64,000 bases of DNA from Clostridia bacterium (GCA_026414765.1 JAOAIJ010000022.1:62001-126000); one strand, 5' to 3'. Counted from the stretch's first letter, positions 16,606-25,434 are shown. Notes: generated by a model from the sequence alone, not told the origin. Made by a program: numbers and translations.

Positions 16606-16627
16606 TGGGGACACATTTATGTCCCCA
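16606..16627. repeat. REP-like palindrome TGGGGACA...TGTCCCCA
   Basis: A perfect 8-bp stem with the six-base loop CATTTA and no U-tract on either strand. It stands 15 bases after the stop of the ribbon-helix-helix gene. The GGGGACA/TGTCCCC core is of the kind dispersed in many Firmicutes genomes with REP-associated (IS200-like) tyrosine transposases; no transposase is nearby. Confidence 0.6.
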
Positions 16628-16641
16628 CATCAAACTGTAGC

Positions 16642-16830
16642 TTATTCAAGATTTTGATATTCATCTCCGACATTAATTTTTTTATTTGATTTCAGTCTCC
16701 GGTTTATAGCATCCTGCAGCAGGTATTCTATTTGACCGTTTACCGAGCGGAATTCTTCTTCAGCCCACTTATTTATTTCTTCCCATATTTTAGGGCTCAG
16801 CCTTAAAAGAATTTGTTTTTTCTCTGCCAT
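16642..16830 (-). CDS. Arc-like ribbon-helix-helix DNA-binding protein
   Basis: A 62-residue protein of the Arc/MetJ ribbon-helix-helix fold. The strand KKQILLRLSPKIW (residues 4-16) is followed by helices containing INKWAEEEFRSVNGQIEYLLQDAI, described here only by its ends at about 19-42. The SVNGQIEYLL segment is the classic Arc-family helix. It would dimerise and bind DNA in the major groove. It starts 14 bases after the SPFH gene stop, so the two form a unit. The same gene pair occurs in many Firmicutes and Actinobacteria, with a supporting rather than antitoxin-like role presumed. Target genes are unknown. Confidence 0.88.
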   Translation of the reverse strand: MAEKKQILLRLSPKIWEEINKWAEEEFRSVNGQIEYLLQDAINRRLKSNKKINVGDEYQNLE

Positions 16831-16844
16831 AATATCATCACTTT

Positions 16845-17735
16845 CTAATTATGCAATGTACCAGTATTAATTACCGGCTGTGTTGATCTTTCTCCACAGA
16901 GCACAACCATTAGATTGCTTACCATAGCTGCTTTTCTTTCTTCATCCAGTTCAACTATGCCATTTTCATTCAATTTGTCCAAAGCCATTTGAACCATCCC
17001 TACTGCACCCTCAACAATCTTTTGTCTTGCAGCAATTATAGCTGATGCCTGCTGACGCTGAAGCATTGCTGCAGCAATTTCCGGAGCATAAGCCAAATGA
17101 CTTAGACGTGCTTCCTCAACAATAACACCTGCTTTTCCCAGTCTTTCCTGAAGTTCCAGTCTCAATGCCTCTGACACTTCATCCGCACTTCCCCTCAACG
17201 ATATTTCCTTGGTGTCATCAGTAATATCATATGGGTACAAGCCTGCAAGATGTCTTATTGCTGATTCACTTTGTATTTTCACATATTCAACATAATTTTC
17301 TACATCAAACATTGCCTGGTATGTATTATTCACCCTCCATACAACAACCGCAGCTATTTCTATAGGATTACCCATCTCATCATTTACTTTCAGTTTTTCT
17401 CCATTTAGATTTCTTGAACGTAATGACACTTTCTTCTTAGTGTAAAAGGGATTTGTCCAGTGCCAGCCCGACTTCTTTACTGTACCCTTATATTCACCAA
17501 AAAGAATGAGGACAGCTGCAGTATTAGGTTGCAGTGTGAAAAATCCCGCTGTAAAGAAAAACCAGAATAATGACAGTACTATTCCTGCAATCATTTCTGT
17601 TATATTCAATACATTTGCACCCTTTGCTGCGCCGGATACCCCTATTATGAACAGGACCGGTCCAAGAACCAGCACTAAAAGATCAAAAAATATCATTTTT
17701 ATTCCTGCATACACTTTAATTTCTTTTTCCAGCAT
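16845..17735 (-). CDS. SPFH/Band 7 domain membrane protein
   Basis: A 296-residue protein. Two hydrophobic helices at about residues 14-34 and 46-68 lead into an SPFH domain (about 70-240). The domain starts with [17 protein letters not shown] and contains the family's [18 protein letters not shown] and [20 protein letters not shown] segments. SPFH proteins assemble large membrane scaffolds in lipid microdomains. The C-terminal [21 protein letters not shown] segment is shared by the subgroup that travels with Arc-like regulators, and that regulator gene follows directly. The ATG follows AAGGAGG. Function beyond membrane organisation is not established. Confidence 0.88.
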   Translation of the reverse strand: MLEKEIKVYAGIKMIFFDLLVLVLGPVLFIIGVSGAAKGANVLNITEMIAGIVLSLFWFFFTAGFFTLQPNTAAVLILFGEYKGTVKKSGWHWTNPFYTKKKVSLRSRNLNGEKLKVNDEMGNPIEIAAVVVWRVNNTYQAMFDVENYVEYVKIQSESAIRHLAGLYPYDITDDTKEISLRGSADEVSEALRLELQERLGKAGVIVEEARLSHLAYAPEIAAAMLQRQQASAIIAARQKIVEGAVGMVQMALDKLNENGIVELDEERKAAMVSNLMVVLCGERSTQPVINTGTLHN

Positions 17736-17810
17736 ATTAATGCCTCCTTATATATGTGTGATATCATTATTATATCACTTTTATAGTAATTTGCAATATA
17801 TTAGCAGAAA

Positions 17811-17850
17811 ATATCCAAAAAAAATAAGCCTCCTTAATAGTGGCTTATTT
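17811..17850 (-). terminator. Terminator of the EamA transporter gene
   Basis: On the minus strand AAATAAGCC (17842-17850) pairs over nine bases with GGCTTATTT (17822-17830), followed by a run of T's. It lies 17 bases after the stop codon. Confidence 0.88.
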
Positions 17851-17867
17851 AGTTAGCTTAATTCATT

Positions 17868-18767
17868 CTATTTACCTGCAAAAATCAGTATAATTCCAAT
17901 ACCCAGCAAGCACATACCGTAAAACTTTGATTTCAGATTTTCTTCTTTAAAAATGTATCCTCCTACCAAGGCAGAAACCAGTATTGATATCTTTCTTAAA
18001 GGCATTATAACTGAAATCTGACTATCAGGCATTTTTACCGCAAAGTAATATATTCTGTCGGATATTACTAAAAAAATACTCATAAGTATTATGAAATATG
18101 GAATTTTCTTTATGTTATTTTTAAGCAGTGTATCTTCAGATTTTTTATTTGTACTTTCTTTTTTATTAAACAACTTGTTTGCTAAAAAAGCTGATATATA
18201 TAATGCTGCAAGAAAAAGAGAAAACCAGAATTGCAGTTGTCCAGTATTCACATTTTTTAGTGCTATTTTATCAATCAAAGCACTGGTCGCACTTAAGGCC
18301 ATACTTAATACCATAAAATACAAGTATTTGCTTCTAAAAAGGCCTTTTACTTCCCTAGCTCCGGCCTTACCGATGAAATAGTAGGCCAAGAGAGCTATCA
18401 GTATACCTGCCAGTTGTATATATCCCATTTTTTCATTTAAAACAATAATGCCTAAAATAATGGAAAATAAAGGACTTAATGTTCCAAATGGCGTTATTAC
18501 ACTTATCGGCATGTTTTTTATCGATATAAAACCTAGTATCCAGCTAAAAAAAATGATTACAGCTTTTAGCAGTATCAATAAAAGGTTGTTTCTACATATC
18601 TGTATTGCATTAGTAAATTCGAATGCCACAATTATGAAGCAAAGCGAAGAATAAAGAGCCAACACACTAAAAAGTGTATTCCTTTGCAAGGCCTTTTTCT
18701 TGAATATGTCATATAATCCCAAAAAAGCTCCGGAAATAAGTATCAACCACAACCACAAATAATACAT
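17868..18767 (-). CDS. EamA/DMT-family membrane transporter
   Basis: About 299 residues with ten hydrophobic helices arranged as two EamA repeats (about 4-130 and 150-298). Each repeat ends with the family's PLR(K)IS or PFGTLSPLFSIILG helix followed by a short charged loop. Drug/metabolite-superfamily members export or exchange small metabolites; the substrate cannot be told. The ATG at 18767 is used because GGAG stands eight bases upstream, while the GTG six bases earlier is too close. Terminators bound it on both sides, so it is a monocistronic gene. Confidence 0.85.
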   Translation of the reverse strand: MYYLWLWLILISGAFLGLYDIFKKKALQRNTLFSVLALYSSLCFIIVAFEFTNAIQICRNNLLLILLKAVIIFFSWILGFISIKNMPISVITPFGTLSPLFSIILGIIVLNEKMGYIQLAGILIALLAYYFIGKAGAREVKGLFRSKYLYFMVLSMALSATSALIDKIALKNVNTGQLQFWFSLFLAALYISAFLANKLFNKKESTNKKSEDTLLKNNIKKIPYFIILMSIFLVISDRIYYFAVKMPDSQISVIMPLRKISILVSALVGGYIFKEENLKSKFYGMCLLGIGIILIFAGK

Positions 18768-18783
18768 TTTCACTTCTCCACAA

Positions 18784-18817
18784 AAATATACAGAAGCTAT
18801 GACGGCATAGCTTCTGT
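18784..18817 (-). terminator. Terminator of the MltG-N-domain gene
   Basis: A perfect 12-bp stem (18790-18801 with 18806-18817) with a four-base loop, followed on the minus strand by ATATTTTTG. It starts six bases after the stop codon. Confidence 0.88.
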
Positions 18818-18822
18818 GTTTC

Positions 18823-19359
18823 TTATTTTCTTCCTGCTATAATGCCTATGATTTCTTTAATATCCGTTCCACTAGTGATATTGAATTCTCCTATATTTAT
18901 TTCTGCTTCCATGCCCATTTCCTTCAGCATCTTTATAAAGGCCTGTTTGTCTTTTATTAATCCTGAATTTATCAATTTTCCTGCTACAACCTCTGATGTA
19001 TCTCCTGGGCTTATTACAATTTTTATTTTCTCCCCAGTACCTGATTCTCCTGACCTTTTTGCAACCTGAGCGCTATCCGCACCCGTTTCCTTACTCTTTT
19101 GGTCTTCACCTGTCTTTTTTTCTGTACCCTCCGCTTTTTTCTCTGTTTCAGCACTGGTTTCAATGTTTTCCGACTGATCCTGCCGTATAAGTGCTGTATT
19201 GTCAACCATTCCGAATTCCTTCGCTTTTAGGATAATTTCTTCCCTGGTCATCGCATTTTTTGTACTGATACCTGCGGCGTAAATCATACTGATGATAGAG
19301 GTTATTACTATTCCTATTCCAATACCCAATAAGATACTTTTAATCTGGAAATTCCTCAT
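18823..19359 (-). CDS. Membrane protein with an MltG/YceG N-terminal (LysM-like) domain only
   Basis: A 178-residue protein. One membrane helix (about 7-28) is followed by a charged, low-complexity linker rich in Glu, Lys, Thr and Ser (55-110) and a C-terminal domain (113-178). The domain reads IVISPGDTSEVVAGKLINSG ... IGEFNITSGTDIKEIIGII, the pattern of the substrate-positioning LysM-like domain of MltG. The catalytic transglycosylase domain of MltG is absent, so it may bind peptidoglycan or a partner without cutting. The ATG at 19359 follows AGGGAGG; the frame upstream is not used. It comes right after the swrB-like end of the flagellar cluster. Confidence 0.7.
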   Translation of the reverse strand: MRNFQIKSILLGIGIGIVITSIISMIYAAGISTKNAMTREEIILKAKEFGMVDNTALIRQDQSENIETSAETEKKAEGTEKKTGEDQKSKETGADSAQVAKRSGESGTGEKIKIVISPGDTSEVVAGKLINSGLIKDKQAFIKMLKEMGMEAEINIGEFNITSGTDIKEIIGIIAGRK

Positions 19360-19445
19360 TTTGCCTCCCTTAGCCATAACTAGAAAAAGCGTCATAGATT
19401 AGTTTTTATCTATACGCTTCTTTCTTATTTATATTGGCCCTGTAA

Positions 19446-20057
19446 TCATTTATTCATGCCTAGAATCAGCTGTACCTCACCTTTACCCATTCTTAAATCC
19501 TTAGCTATCTCTGTGTCGCTCATACCAGCTTCTGCAAGTCTGATTACTTCTCTGTATTTATTATTTAAAGGTATGACTTTTTCCCTGCTTTTTTGAATCG
19601 GCCTACTCACTTGCGAAATAGCAGCATTCTCAGACTTTAAATTATCGGAATCATGTTCGCTGCCATATCCGTGATTATATACAGAATGATCGGAGTTTAG
19701 CCTCACGTCAATTACATTTCCGTTAACTACTTTATCGCTTTTGATATTCATAACCTTAAGTCCGGCTGACTCCTCAGCTGCAACATTTATTAAACTGACC
19801 TTCTTCTCAAGTTCTTTAAGGTTAGAACACATTTCCTCATTTTTCAGCTCCATCTGTGTCACTATATAATCAGAAAATTTGTTCATTTCCTCTATCATCT
19901 GTTCGGCATCATTAATAATTGTAACTAGTTCTTCTTTTTTAGAGTCCATCTGCGTCACATAGTCGTAGGATTTCTTCCTGTCGTATGCAATCCACACCAA
20001 AGAAATAACAATTAGCGTAATACCTATAAAGATAATACTTACATAAAATTCGTTCAT
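19446..20057 (-). CDS. SwrB-like membrane protein with coiled coil and C-terminal HTH (DUF6115 type)
   Basis: A 203-residue protein. One N-terminal membrane helix (about 5-25) precedes a coiled coil (about 35-95, with the repeated phrases YVTQMDSKKEE and YIVTQMELKNEE). A variable linker follows, and then a small helix-turn-helix-like end, YREVIRLAEAGMSDTEIAKDLRMGKGEVQLIL, described by its limits at about 168-200. Architecture and place, after sigD at the end of the cluster, match SwrB of Bacillus, which promotes export-apparatus activation. Identity is inferred from layout, not shown. The ATG at 20057 follows GGGGTG. Confidence 0.65.
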   Translation of the reverse strand: MNEFYVSIIFIGITLIVISLVWIAYDRKKSYDYVTQMDSKKEELVTIINDAEQMIEEMNKFSDYIVTQMELKNEEMCSNLKELEKKVSLINVAAEESAGLKVMNIKSDKVVNGNVIDVRLNSDHSVYNHGYGSEHDSDNLKSENAAISQVSRPIQKSREKVIPLNNKYREVIRLAEAGMSDTEIAKDLRMGKGEVQLILGMNK

Positions 20058-20171
20058 AATATACACCCCAAATGCACTTTATCTTTTGTAATAGTGTAGT
20101 ACCGGTCATTGTTACGCACTAAAGCCGGAAACAAACATAAAATTTATGTCATCTCCAGCTACAAGCTGGTA

Positions 20172-20489
20172 CTATAACCTTATGTCAATGGTACTTGTTT
20201 TTATATCTTCTTCCTTTTTACTGTTTGAGTTGTAATTACCTTTATTTTTATTTTTTCTCTTTTCCTGTTTTTTATCGTTTCTTTCTTTCTCTTCCTTTTC
20301 CCTTATTTTTGCTTCCTGTACTTTATCCTGCGAGTGTACATATTTTACATTGTCTTCAGCTTTGTGCTGTACTGTACTTTCTTGCTGCTGCTGAATAATC
20401 TGATTTTTGTGCTGTTCATCACTATGGATTTTAGAAATCTCTGTGGTTCTAGGAAGCATAACCTGAAAATCTACCGGTTTTATTGACAT
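20172..20489 (-). CDS. Unrecognised hydrophilic Lys/Glu/Gln-rich protein in the flagellar tail
   Basis: A 105-residue protein. A short conserved-looking N-terminus (SIKPVDFQVMLPRTTEIS) is followed by a highly charged, low-complexity stretch of Lys, Glu, Gln and Asn from residue 30 to 95, and the end STIDIRL. It has no membrane segment and is probably disordered. It lies between fapA and the swrB-like gene, in the same direction, and so shares their transcript. I assign no function. Start at the ATG at 20489, with GAGGAA upstream. Confidence 0.6.
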   Translation of the reverse strand: MSIKPVDFQVMLPRTTEISKIHSDEQHKNQIIQQQQESTVQHKAEDNVKYVHSQDKVQEAKIREKEEKERNDKKQEKRKNKNKGNYNSNSKKEEDIKTSTIDIRL

Positions 20490-20568
20490 AACTTCCACTT
20501 CCTCACGTTAAGGTTAAGTTAATAAATGCTTATTCAACTTATCCTATGTCAACATTAATTGACAAATT

Positions 20569-22197
20569 CTATCTATCTATAGGTCCTACCCTTACATCAG
20601 CCCCATCCCGATATAATGTACAATACTGCAGATTTTCTTTTACAAACATCATACAAGTACCTATTGCAACCTTGGTGCCCGGATAAATATAGTTCAGGGC
20701 CCTTATTTTACCATAAGCATCTTGTTGCAGTTTTGCTTCTATCTGAGCCATTTCTTCTCTCATTTCATTTATTCGGTTAGAGAAGAATACTTTTGTTCTG
20801 ACACTTTTTGCCATCATTTCCTGCTTTTCAGGTGTAAGCATCCCTGCTGCTTCCAGCTTTTTGAGAATGGTTATTGCCTGGTCCGCTTTTTTCATATCAT
20901 TGTCCATGATATTTATTTCTTCTCTTATTACCTTATAACGTTCCCTTAGAGATGGATCTACACCAACTTCTATATCTGTCACAGTAGCCATATGCGAACC
21001 GATGACTTTTGCAGAAATTTCCTTACCTACCTTGCATGTACCTCCAACCAGCAACCCCTTCTTGCCGGAAAGCTCCAGCTTGTTTCCACACTTTACGTTG
21101 CTATGCATTATAGCTTCTGATTTTATGTCATTTTTTGCTTCAATATTGCTATGTTCTATATATCTTGCGATTATGTCACCACCGCTTACCAGGACACCCT
21201 TTCCTAATCCCTGCATTCCTCTTCGAAGTATTATGTCCCCTCCGGCTTTTATTGTCGCTCCCTCTACTACTCCCCATACTTCTACATTTCCACCTGCTTC
21301 AATAGTAAAACCCGATAAAACATTTCCTCTTACACTTACATTGCCTACGAAGTTAATATTGCCTGTTGAATTATCTACATCAGCAGGTACTTCATAACTT
21401 GCAAAAACATTTATTTTTCCGTCTATATAGTTTACCTGTCCGTCTATTAAAGACACAAGTGACTGGCCGTCTTCAGTTGCCTCTACATTTCTTCCTCTTG
21501 GCAATGTCGCAGGCTTTCCATCAAGACATGGTATATCGGTTCCGGTAACAGTTTTGCCCTTTGTTCCTGACATAGGAGGTATCAAAGTACATAATACCTG
21601 CCCCTGTCTCACACTTTCTATCAAATTCAGTTCCCTATAATCAACTCTACCATCCTCAAGTATAGTCGGTTTTCTATCTTTGCTCAAATCAAAGCTAAAA
21701 TTAATTTTCCCATTTTGCCCATTGACAGGCATAGTACCTTCAGCTATACAAATCATTTCATTGTATACGGGATACTTGGTGATAGTTTCCAAAGTCGTCC
21801 TGTTTATTCCATATATAACACCGTTTTTGCTGAACGAAGAAACAATTTCTTCTATTGTAAGATCTCTTCCACCCTCTGGAGGTGATATTGTCAGAAATGC
21901 TTTCATCTTATCAGGTGATATGATAACGGACGCCAACGCATCAATCTTTACTTCTTCCTGTGCTTCTGCAACTATAACTGGATTTTTATCCGCTTTTAGT
22001 ACAGCCAGCTCTACTATATCTTTCTTAAAGCTTTTTATTTGCTTCTTGTTAAGTTTCTCGATTATTTCCCTTGCTTCAACCCTTCTCCCCTTGCCTACAG
22101 GAGGAAATACTGTAAGAACTACACCGTTTTCCTGGAATTTGATTTCAAAAAAACCATCATTAACATTATTAGAAGAGCCACTTGATCTTTCTAACAT
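20569..22197 (-). CDS. fapA: FapA (DUF342) family protein
   Basis: A 542-residue protein of the flagellar-assembly-protein-A family. The N-terminal half (about 30-230) contains the family's Gly/Asp-rich stretches. A beta-helix region (about 240-400) has the short repeats GNVSVRGNVLSGFTIEAGG and GVVEGATIKAGGDIILRRG. A coiled coil (about 415-490) and a small beta domain follow. Polymerising bactofilin-like behaviour is suspected for the family; its role is not settled. The ATG follows GGAGGT at four bases and is preferred over the frame's earlier codon at 22233. It sits directly after sigD in the cluster, tying it to motility. Confidence 0.85.
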   Translation of the reverse strand: MLERSSGSSNNVNDGFFEIKFQENGVVLTVFPPVGKGRRVEAREIIEKLNKKQIKSFKKDIVELAVLKADKNPVIVAEAQEEVKIDALASVIISPDKMKAFLTISPPEGGRDLTIEEIVSSFSKNGVIYGINRTTLETITKYPVYNEMICIAEGTMPVNGQNGKINFSFDLSKDRKPTILEDGRVDYRELNLIESVRQGQVLCTLIPPMSGTKGKTVTGTDIPCLDGKPATLPRGRNVEATEDGQSLVSLIDGQVNYIDGKINVFASYEVPADVDNSTGNINFVGNVSVRGNVLSGFTIEAGGNVEVWGVVEGATIKAGGDIILRRGMQGLGKGVLVSGGDIIARYIEHSNIEAKNDIKSEAIMHSNVKCGNKLELSGKKGLLVGGTCKVGKEISAKVIGSHMATVTDIEVGVDPSLRERYKVIREEINIMDNDMKKADQAITILKKLEAAGMLTPEKQEMMAKSVRTKVFFSNRINEMREEMAQIEAKLQQDAYGKIRALNYIYPGTKVAIGTCMMFVKENLQYCTLYRDGADVRVGPIDR

Positions 22198-22303
22198 TTT
22201 TACCTCCACACCCCCTATATTAAGAATATCCACTGAATACTTTAAATGAGAATAATATTATGGGGATAATCTGTTTGTCTTTCGTAAAACAGAACTTATT
22301 GAA

Positions 22304-23074
22304 TTAATCATGCAATATGCTTTTGTGCCGGGCAAGTTTTCCCCTCAGCCTCAATATTGCTTTAGTGTGAAGCTGGGAAATCCTTGATTCCGACACTTTC
22401 ATTATCGCACTTATTTCTTTTAGTGTCAATTCTTCAAAATAATACAAGGAAACAACAGTTTTTTCTTTTTCCGGCAATCTGTCTATGGAATCTGCCAAAA
22501 TATCTTTTATTTCAGAAAATTCAGCATAATTTTCCGGCCTGTCATCCTTATTTGCATTCGGAACATCTACCCCGATTTCATAATTCTGCTCTAAAAACTC
22601 TTCAAGGGAAACCATCGAGGAAACATTGACATCGTTTAAGAGTTTGTTCAGTTCATCAGTCGTTATGCCAAGCTTATCAGCTATCTCCTTATCTGAAGCA
22701 GAGTGTCCCAACTCATTTTCCAGTTCCCAATAAACCCTTTCCAGTTCCTTGCTCTTTTGCCGCAAAGATCTAGGAACCCAATCCATTTCCCTAATACTGT
22801 CAATTATTGAACCTCTTATTCGAAGAGATGCATATGTCTCAAATTTAACGCCTTTACTTATATCAAACTTATCTATGGCATCAATCAAACCAAAAACTCC
22901 AAAACCAACAAGATCATCGTACTCAACGTTAGAGCCGAAGTAAATGTTTAATCTTCCTGCAATAAACTTAATAAGGTGGGCATATTCAAGTATTAATTTC
23001 TCCCTTATAGCAGGATCTTTTGTATCGCTATATTGTTTCCACAAATCCAGCTGTTTGTTATTAGCAGATGACAT
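22304..23074 (-). CDS. sigD: Flagellar/motility RNA polymerase sigma factor SigD (FliA)
   Basis: A 256-residue sigma-28 family factor. Region 2 (about 20-95) contains VEYDDLVGFGVFGLIDAIDKF and ETYASLRIRGSIIDSIRE, each described within limits. Region 3 starts at VPRSLRQKS (near 101-109). Region 4 (about 195-250) ends with the HTH LTLKEISAIMKVSESRISQLH. It directs transcription of late flagellar, chemotaxis and autolysin genes. The ATG at 23074 has GGGGGA upstream, better than the earlier ATG in the frame. Its place near the end of the cluster matches Bacillus, where position affects the amount made. A candidate SigD promoter lies upstream of flgE, so it may boost its own synthesis. Confidence 0.96.
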   Translation of the reverse strand: MSSANNKQLDLWKQYSDTKDPAIREKLILEYAHLIKFIAGRLNIYFGSNVEYDDLVGFGVFGLIDAIDKFDISKGVKFETYASLRIRGSIIDSIREMDWVPRSLRQKSKELERVYWELENELGHSASDKEIADKLGITTDELNKLLNDVNVSSMVSLEEFLEQNYEIGVDVPNANKDDRPENYAEFSEIKDILADSIDRLPEKEKTVVSLYYFEELTLKEISAIMKVSESRISQLHTKAILRLRGKLARHKSILHD

Positions 23075-23177
23075 TAAAATCCCCCAATACATGAACTCTT
23101 ATTTTAGATTTCAGAGTCCGTTTTTCATTTGTATGTGTTTATTTAGAAATTTATAGAAGCTTATCTAGTCACTATAC

Positions 23178-23570
23178 TTAACTTTCATTATTACTTCTCA
23201 AGATTTCCTTTACCGTAAGCGGAGCAAAATCTTCTCCAAAAACTGAATTACTGTCATAACTATCATCTACCTTAAGGTCAAGTTTGGAAGTTTTCTTATT
23301 TTCTTCAGATGCTTTTAGCTGCTCCTGCATCTGCTGTTCTAATTCCGCCTGCCTTTCCAGCTCCTCTGCTTCTCTCTTCTTAGCAGTTTCATCTAAAATT
23401 TTCATAATCGTATTTCTTATATAAGTGCCAATAAAAAAGAATACAACCATGGAAATTGCAATCCTAATATAAATCTCTTGTTGGCTTACATGGTATTTGT
23501 AGCTGATTAATCCGATTATTATTGCCATTAATGAACCAAGCATAAACGGCAACTTATGGATGTATTCCAT
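23178..23570 (-). CDS. Unrecognised two-helix membrane protein between cheD and sigD
   Basis: About 130 residues from the ATG at 23570 (AGGGAAAGGG upstream). The frame extends to 23657, so a 159-residue form is possible. Two hydrophobic helices (about 8-24 and 32-56) are followed by a Glu/Gln-rich coiled coil (65-95). A soluble tail ends with the phrase EDFAPLTVKEILRSNNES. The tail resembles a docking peptide but has no recognised match. Co-directional with cheD and sigD. Function unknown, presumably motility-related by context. Confidence 0.65.
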   Translation of the reverse strand: MEYIHKLPFMLGSLMAIIIGLISYKYHVSQQEIYIRIAISMVVFFFIGTYIRNTIMKILDETAKKREAEELERQAELEQQMQEQLKASEENKKTSKLDLKVDDSYDSNSVFGEDFAPLTVKEILRSNNES

Positions 23571-23798
23571 ATCGGTTCCCTTTCCCTCTGTAAAAAACAC
23601 GGTATTAGAATTATTATTTGAGTACTCTGCTAAATCTGATAAATAATATTCTATCATCTAAATCAAGTAATTATTTATATTAATAACCACAACTCTTTTC
23701 TTAATAAATAAAACATGGTTCAGATGACAAAACATTATTAATATCCTCAGTCGCTACCAGCATAAATAAAGCAATCAGAAGTTTAATAAACCAGTACA

Positions 23799-24284
23799 TT
23801 ATATCTGCCTAAGTCCATGTCCTATTGTTTTAATTAGTAATCTCCCATCATTTGAATACAATTCAATAGTTCTTCCGTAATTTCCCCCTGTATCTTCAGA
23901 AATTATAGGTATATGCAACTCCTGCAATTTTTCCTTTGCAGCCATTACATTTCTCGCACCTATTCTCATCATATCAGAGGCTTCCGAAAAAGCAAACATC
24001 TGGGCACCGCCTGCCAGCTTTGCAGTAATATTTTCCCTACGTGCCCCTATTCTAATCATATCTTCCACGAGTTTTGTTATCGCTGTATCCGCAAATTTTG
24101 CAGTATTTGAATTGTTTCTCGCTTGCTGGCTTGAAGGCAGCATAATATGAGCCAACCCTACTATTTTCTTAATGTTATCGTATAGAGCTATCCCCACACA
24201 AGAACCTAATCCTAATGTTGTAAGAATACTTGGATGGCCTGAACTCTGAAGGTCAGCCATTCCAACCTTTATCATATTTTCCAT
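23799..24284 (-). CDS. cheD: Chemoreceptor glutamine deamidase CheD
   Basis: A 161-residue CheD. It shows the catalytic motif TLGLGSCVGIALYD (Cys near residue 29) and the following GLAHIMLPSS with the catalytic His, then KLAGGAQMF near 88. It deamidates glutamines on methyl-accepting receptors and, bound to CheC, stimulates CheY-P dephosphorylation. The ATG shares a base with the cheC stop codon (TGATG), so the partners are translationally coupled. An AGGAG site lies inside the end of cheC. Confidence 0.96.
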   Translation of the reverse strand: MENMIKVGMADLQSSGHPSILTTLGLGSCVGIALYDNIKKIVGLAHIMLPSSQQARNNSNTAKFADTAITKLVEDMIRIGARRENITAKLAGGAQMFAFSEASDMMRIGARNVMAAKEKLQELHIPIISEDTGGNYGRTIELYSNDGRLLIKTIGHGLRQI

Positions 24285-24904
24285 CAACTTATTACTCCTA
24301 ATGCCTTTAATAATGTTGCGTATGATTCTACGTCAGGAATAAGGAAAAAGTCGCCTACAACTCTTGTGCTTCCCTCAGAAAATTCAGTTTCTATATATAA
24401 TACCGTATCGCCGACCTTTCCAAACTGAATAGCAGGTACACTCAGTATGGCTCCTGCCATATCAATAGCCATTTCCGGTACTGATGGCATTATTTTGAGG
24501 TTTGTTAAGGCTGAGAGAGCTGATAAATAGGAGCCAGCCAGGATATTACCTATCTCTCTTAAAGCAGACAGCTCTATTTCATTGAAATCATTAAGCTCAT
24601 CGACCGGTTTTCCCATCAATATGTTTACCAGCACCTGCGCAGCTTTATACTCAAGTATAAACATTATGTCTCCGGTCAAATCCCCCGTTACCCTTAAAAG
24701 TATCCCAATAACTAATATCTCCGCTCCCCCAAGGATTTCATTTACTTCCTTGAATTCAAGTACATTAATTTTGGGTACATCCATATCAACTTTTTTGTTT
24801 AGCATCTTCGCTAAAGCTGTAGCTGCATTACCGGCACCAATATTGCCTATTTCTCTCAGTACGTCAATTTGCATGTTATTCAGGTTATCGATATTAATCG
24901 TCAT
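24284..24904 (-). CDS. cheC: CheY-P phosphatase CheC
   Basis: A 206-residue CheC with both phosphatase helices intact. The first is REIGNIGAGNAATALA (about 18-33, active E and N). The second is LREIGNILAGSYLSAL (about 119-134). It dephosphorylates CheY-P and feeds back to the receptors through CheD. The ATG at 24904 has GGAGGAG just upstream; earlier in-frame codons overlap that site. FliY in the same cluster carries a second CheC-like module. Confidence 0.95.
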   Translation of the reverse strand: MTINIDNLNNMQIDVLREIGNIGAGNAATALAKMLNKKVDMDVPKINVLEFKEVNEILGGAEILVIGILLRVTGDLTGDIMFILEYKAAQVLVNILMGKPVDELNDFNEIELSALREIGNILAGSYLSALSALTNLKIMPSVPEMAIDMAGAILSVPAIQFGKVGDTVLYIETEFSEGSTRVVGDFFLIPDVESYATLLKALGVIS

Positions 24905-24972
24905 ATTCTCCTCCATGAAAATCACCACTGATGATTTTCAAAACATTTCGGAATAAGAACTTCAGTGTATAA

Positions 24973-25419
24973 TCAATCTTCAAATTTCACCAGTTTTTCT
25001 ATATTGAGCAAAGTTACTATGCGGTCATCAACTTTGCCTACCCCCAGAAGATAATCCAATGATAAATCATTGCTGAAGTGAGTAATGTTTTCTATTGAGT
25101 CCTCTGTCAATTGAAGAACCTCTGCAACGCTATCTACTATTATTCCTATAAATATATCTTCAAGTTTAATAATTATTATCCTGGTTTCTTCAGTATCCTC
25201 AACAGTTGGGAGGTTGAATCTCTTTCTGAGATCCATAATAGGTATTATATCTCCTCTTAAATTTATTACACCTTTTATAAAATCAGGGGTCTTTGGTACT
25301 CTCGTAATATGCTTAACCTGCTCTATTGTAGTTACTTTCTGAATATCAACGCCATATTCTTCCTGCCCTAGCCTGAAAACTACAAATTGCTTAGTATCCG
25401 ATACAGTATTTGCTTCCAT
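24973..25419 (-). CDS. cheW: Chemotaxis coupling protein CheW
   Basis: A 148-residue single CheW domain. It contains the family's QFVVFRLGQEEYGVDI strand pair and the VINLRGDIIPIMDLRKRF motif (about 67-84). It links CheA to chemoreceptors in the membrane-associated signalling array. GGGAGGT precedes the ATG, and the gap from cheA is 15 bases. Confidence 0.96.
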   Translation of the reverse strand: MEANTVSDTKQFVVFRLGQEEYGVDIQKVTTIEQVKHITRVPKTPDFIKGVINLRGDIIPIMDLRKRFNLPTVEDTEETRIIIIKLEDIFIGIIVDSVAEVLQLTEDSIENITHFSNDLSLDYLLGVGKVDDRIVTLLNIEKLVKFED

Positions 25420-25434
25420 ATTCTTACCTCCCTA

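Noticed and set aside
16606-16627. Terminator of the SPFH/ribbon-helix-helix unit
   Set aside because: The hairpin has no U-tract on the minus strand and its core matches REP-like repeats better.
23566-23600. A CCGATAT match on the minus strand, like a SigD -10 element, at the start of the gene between cheD and sigD
   Set aside because: The -35 position at 15 bases reads TTTT instead of TAAA, and the match overlaps the start codon.
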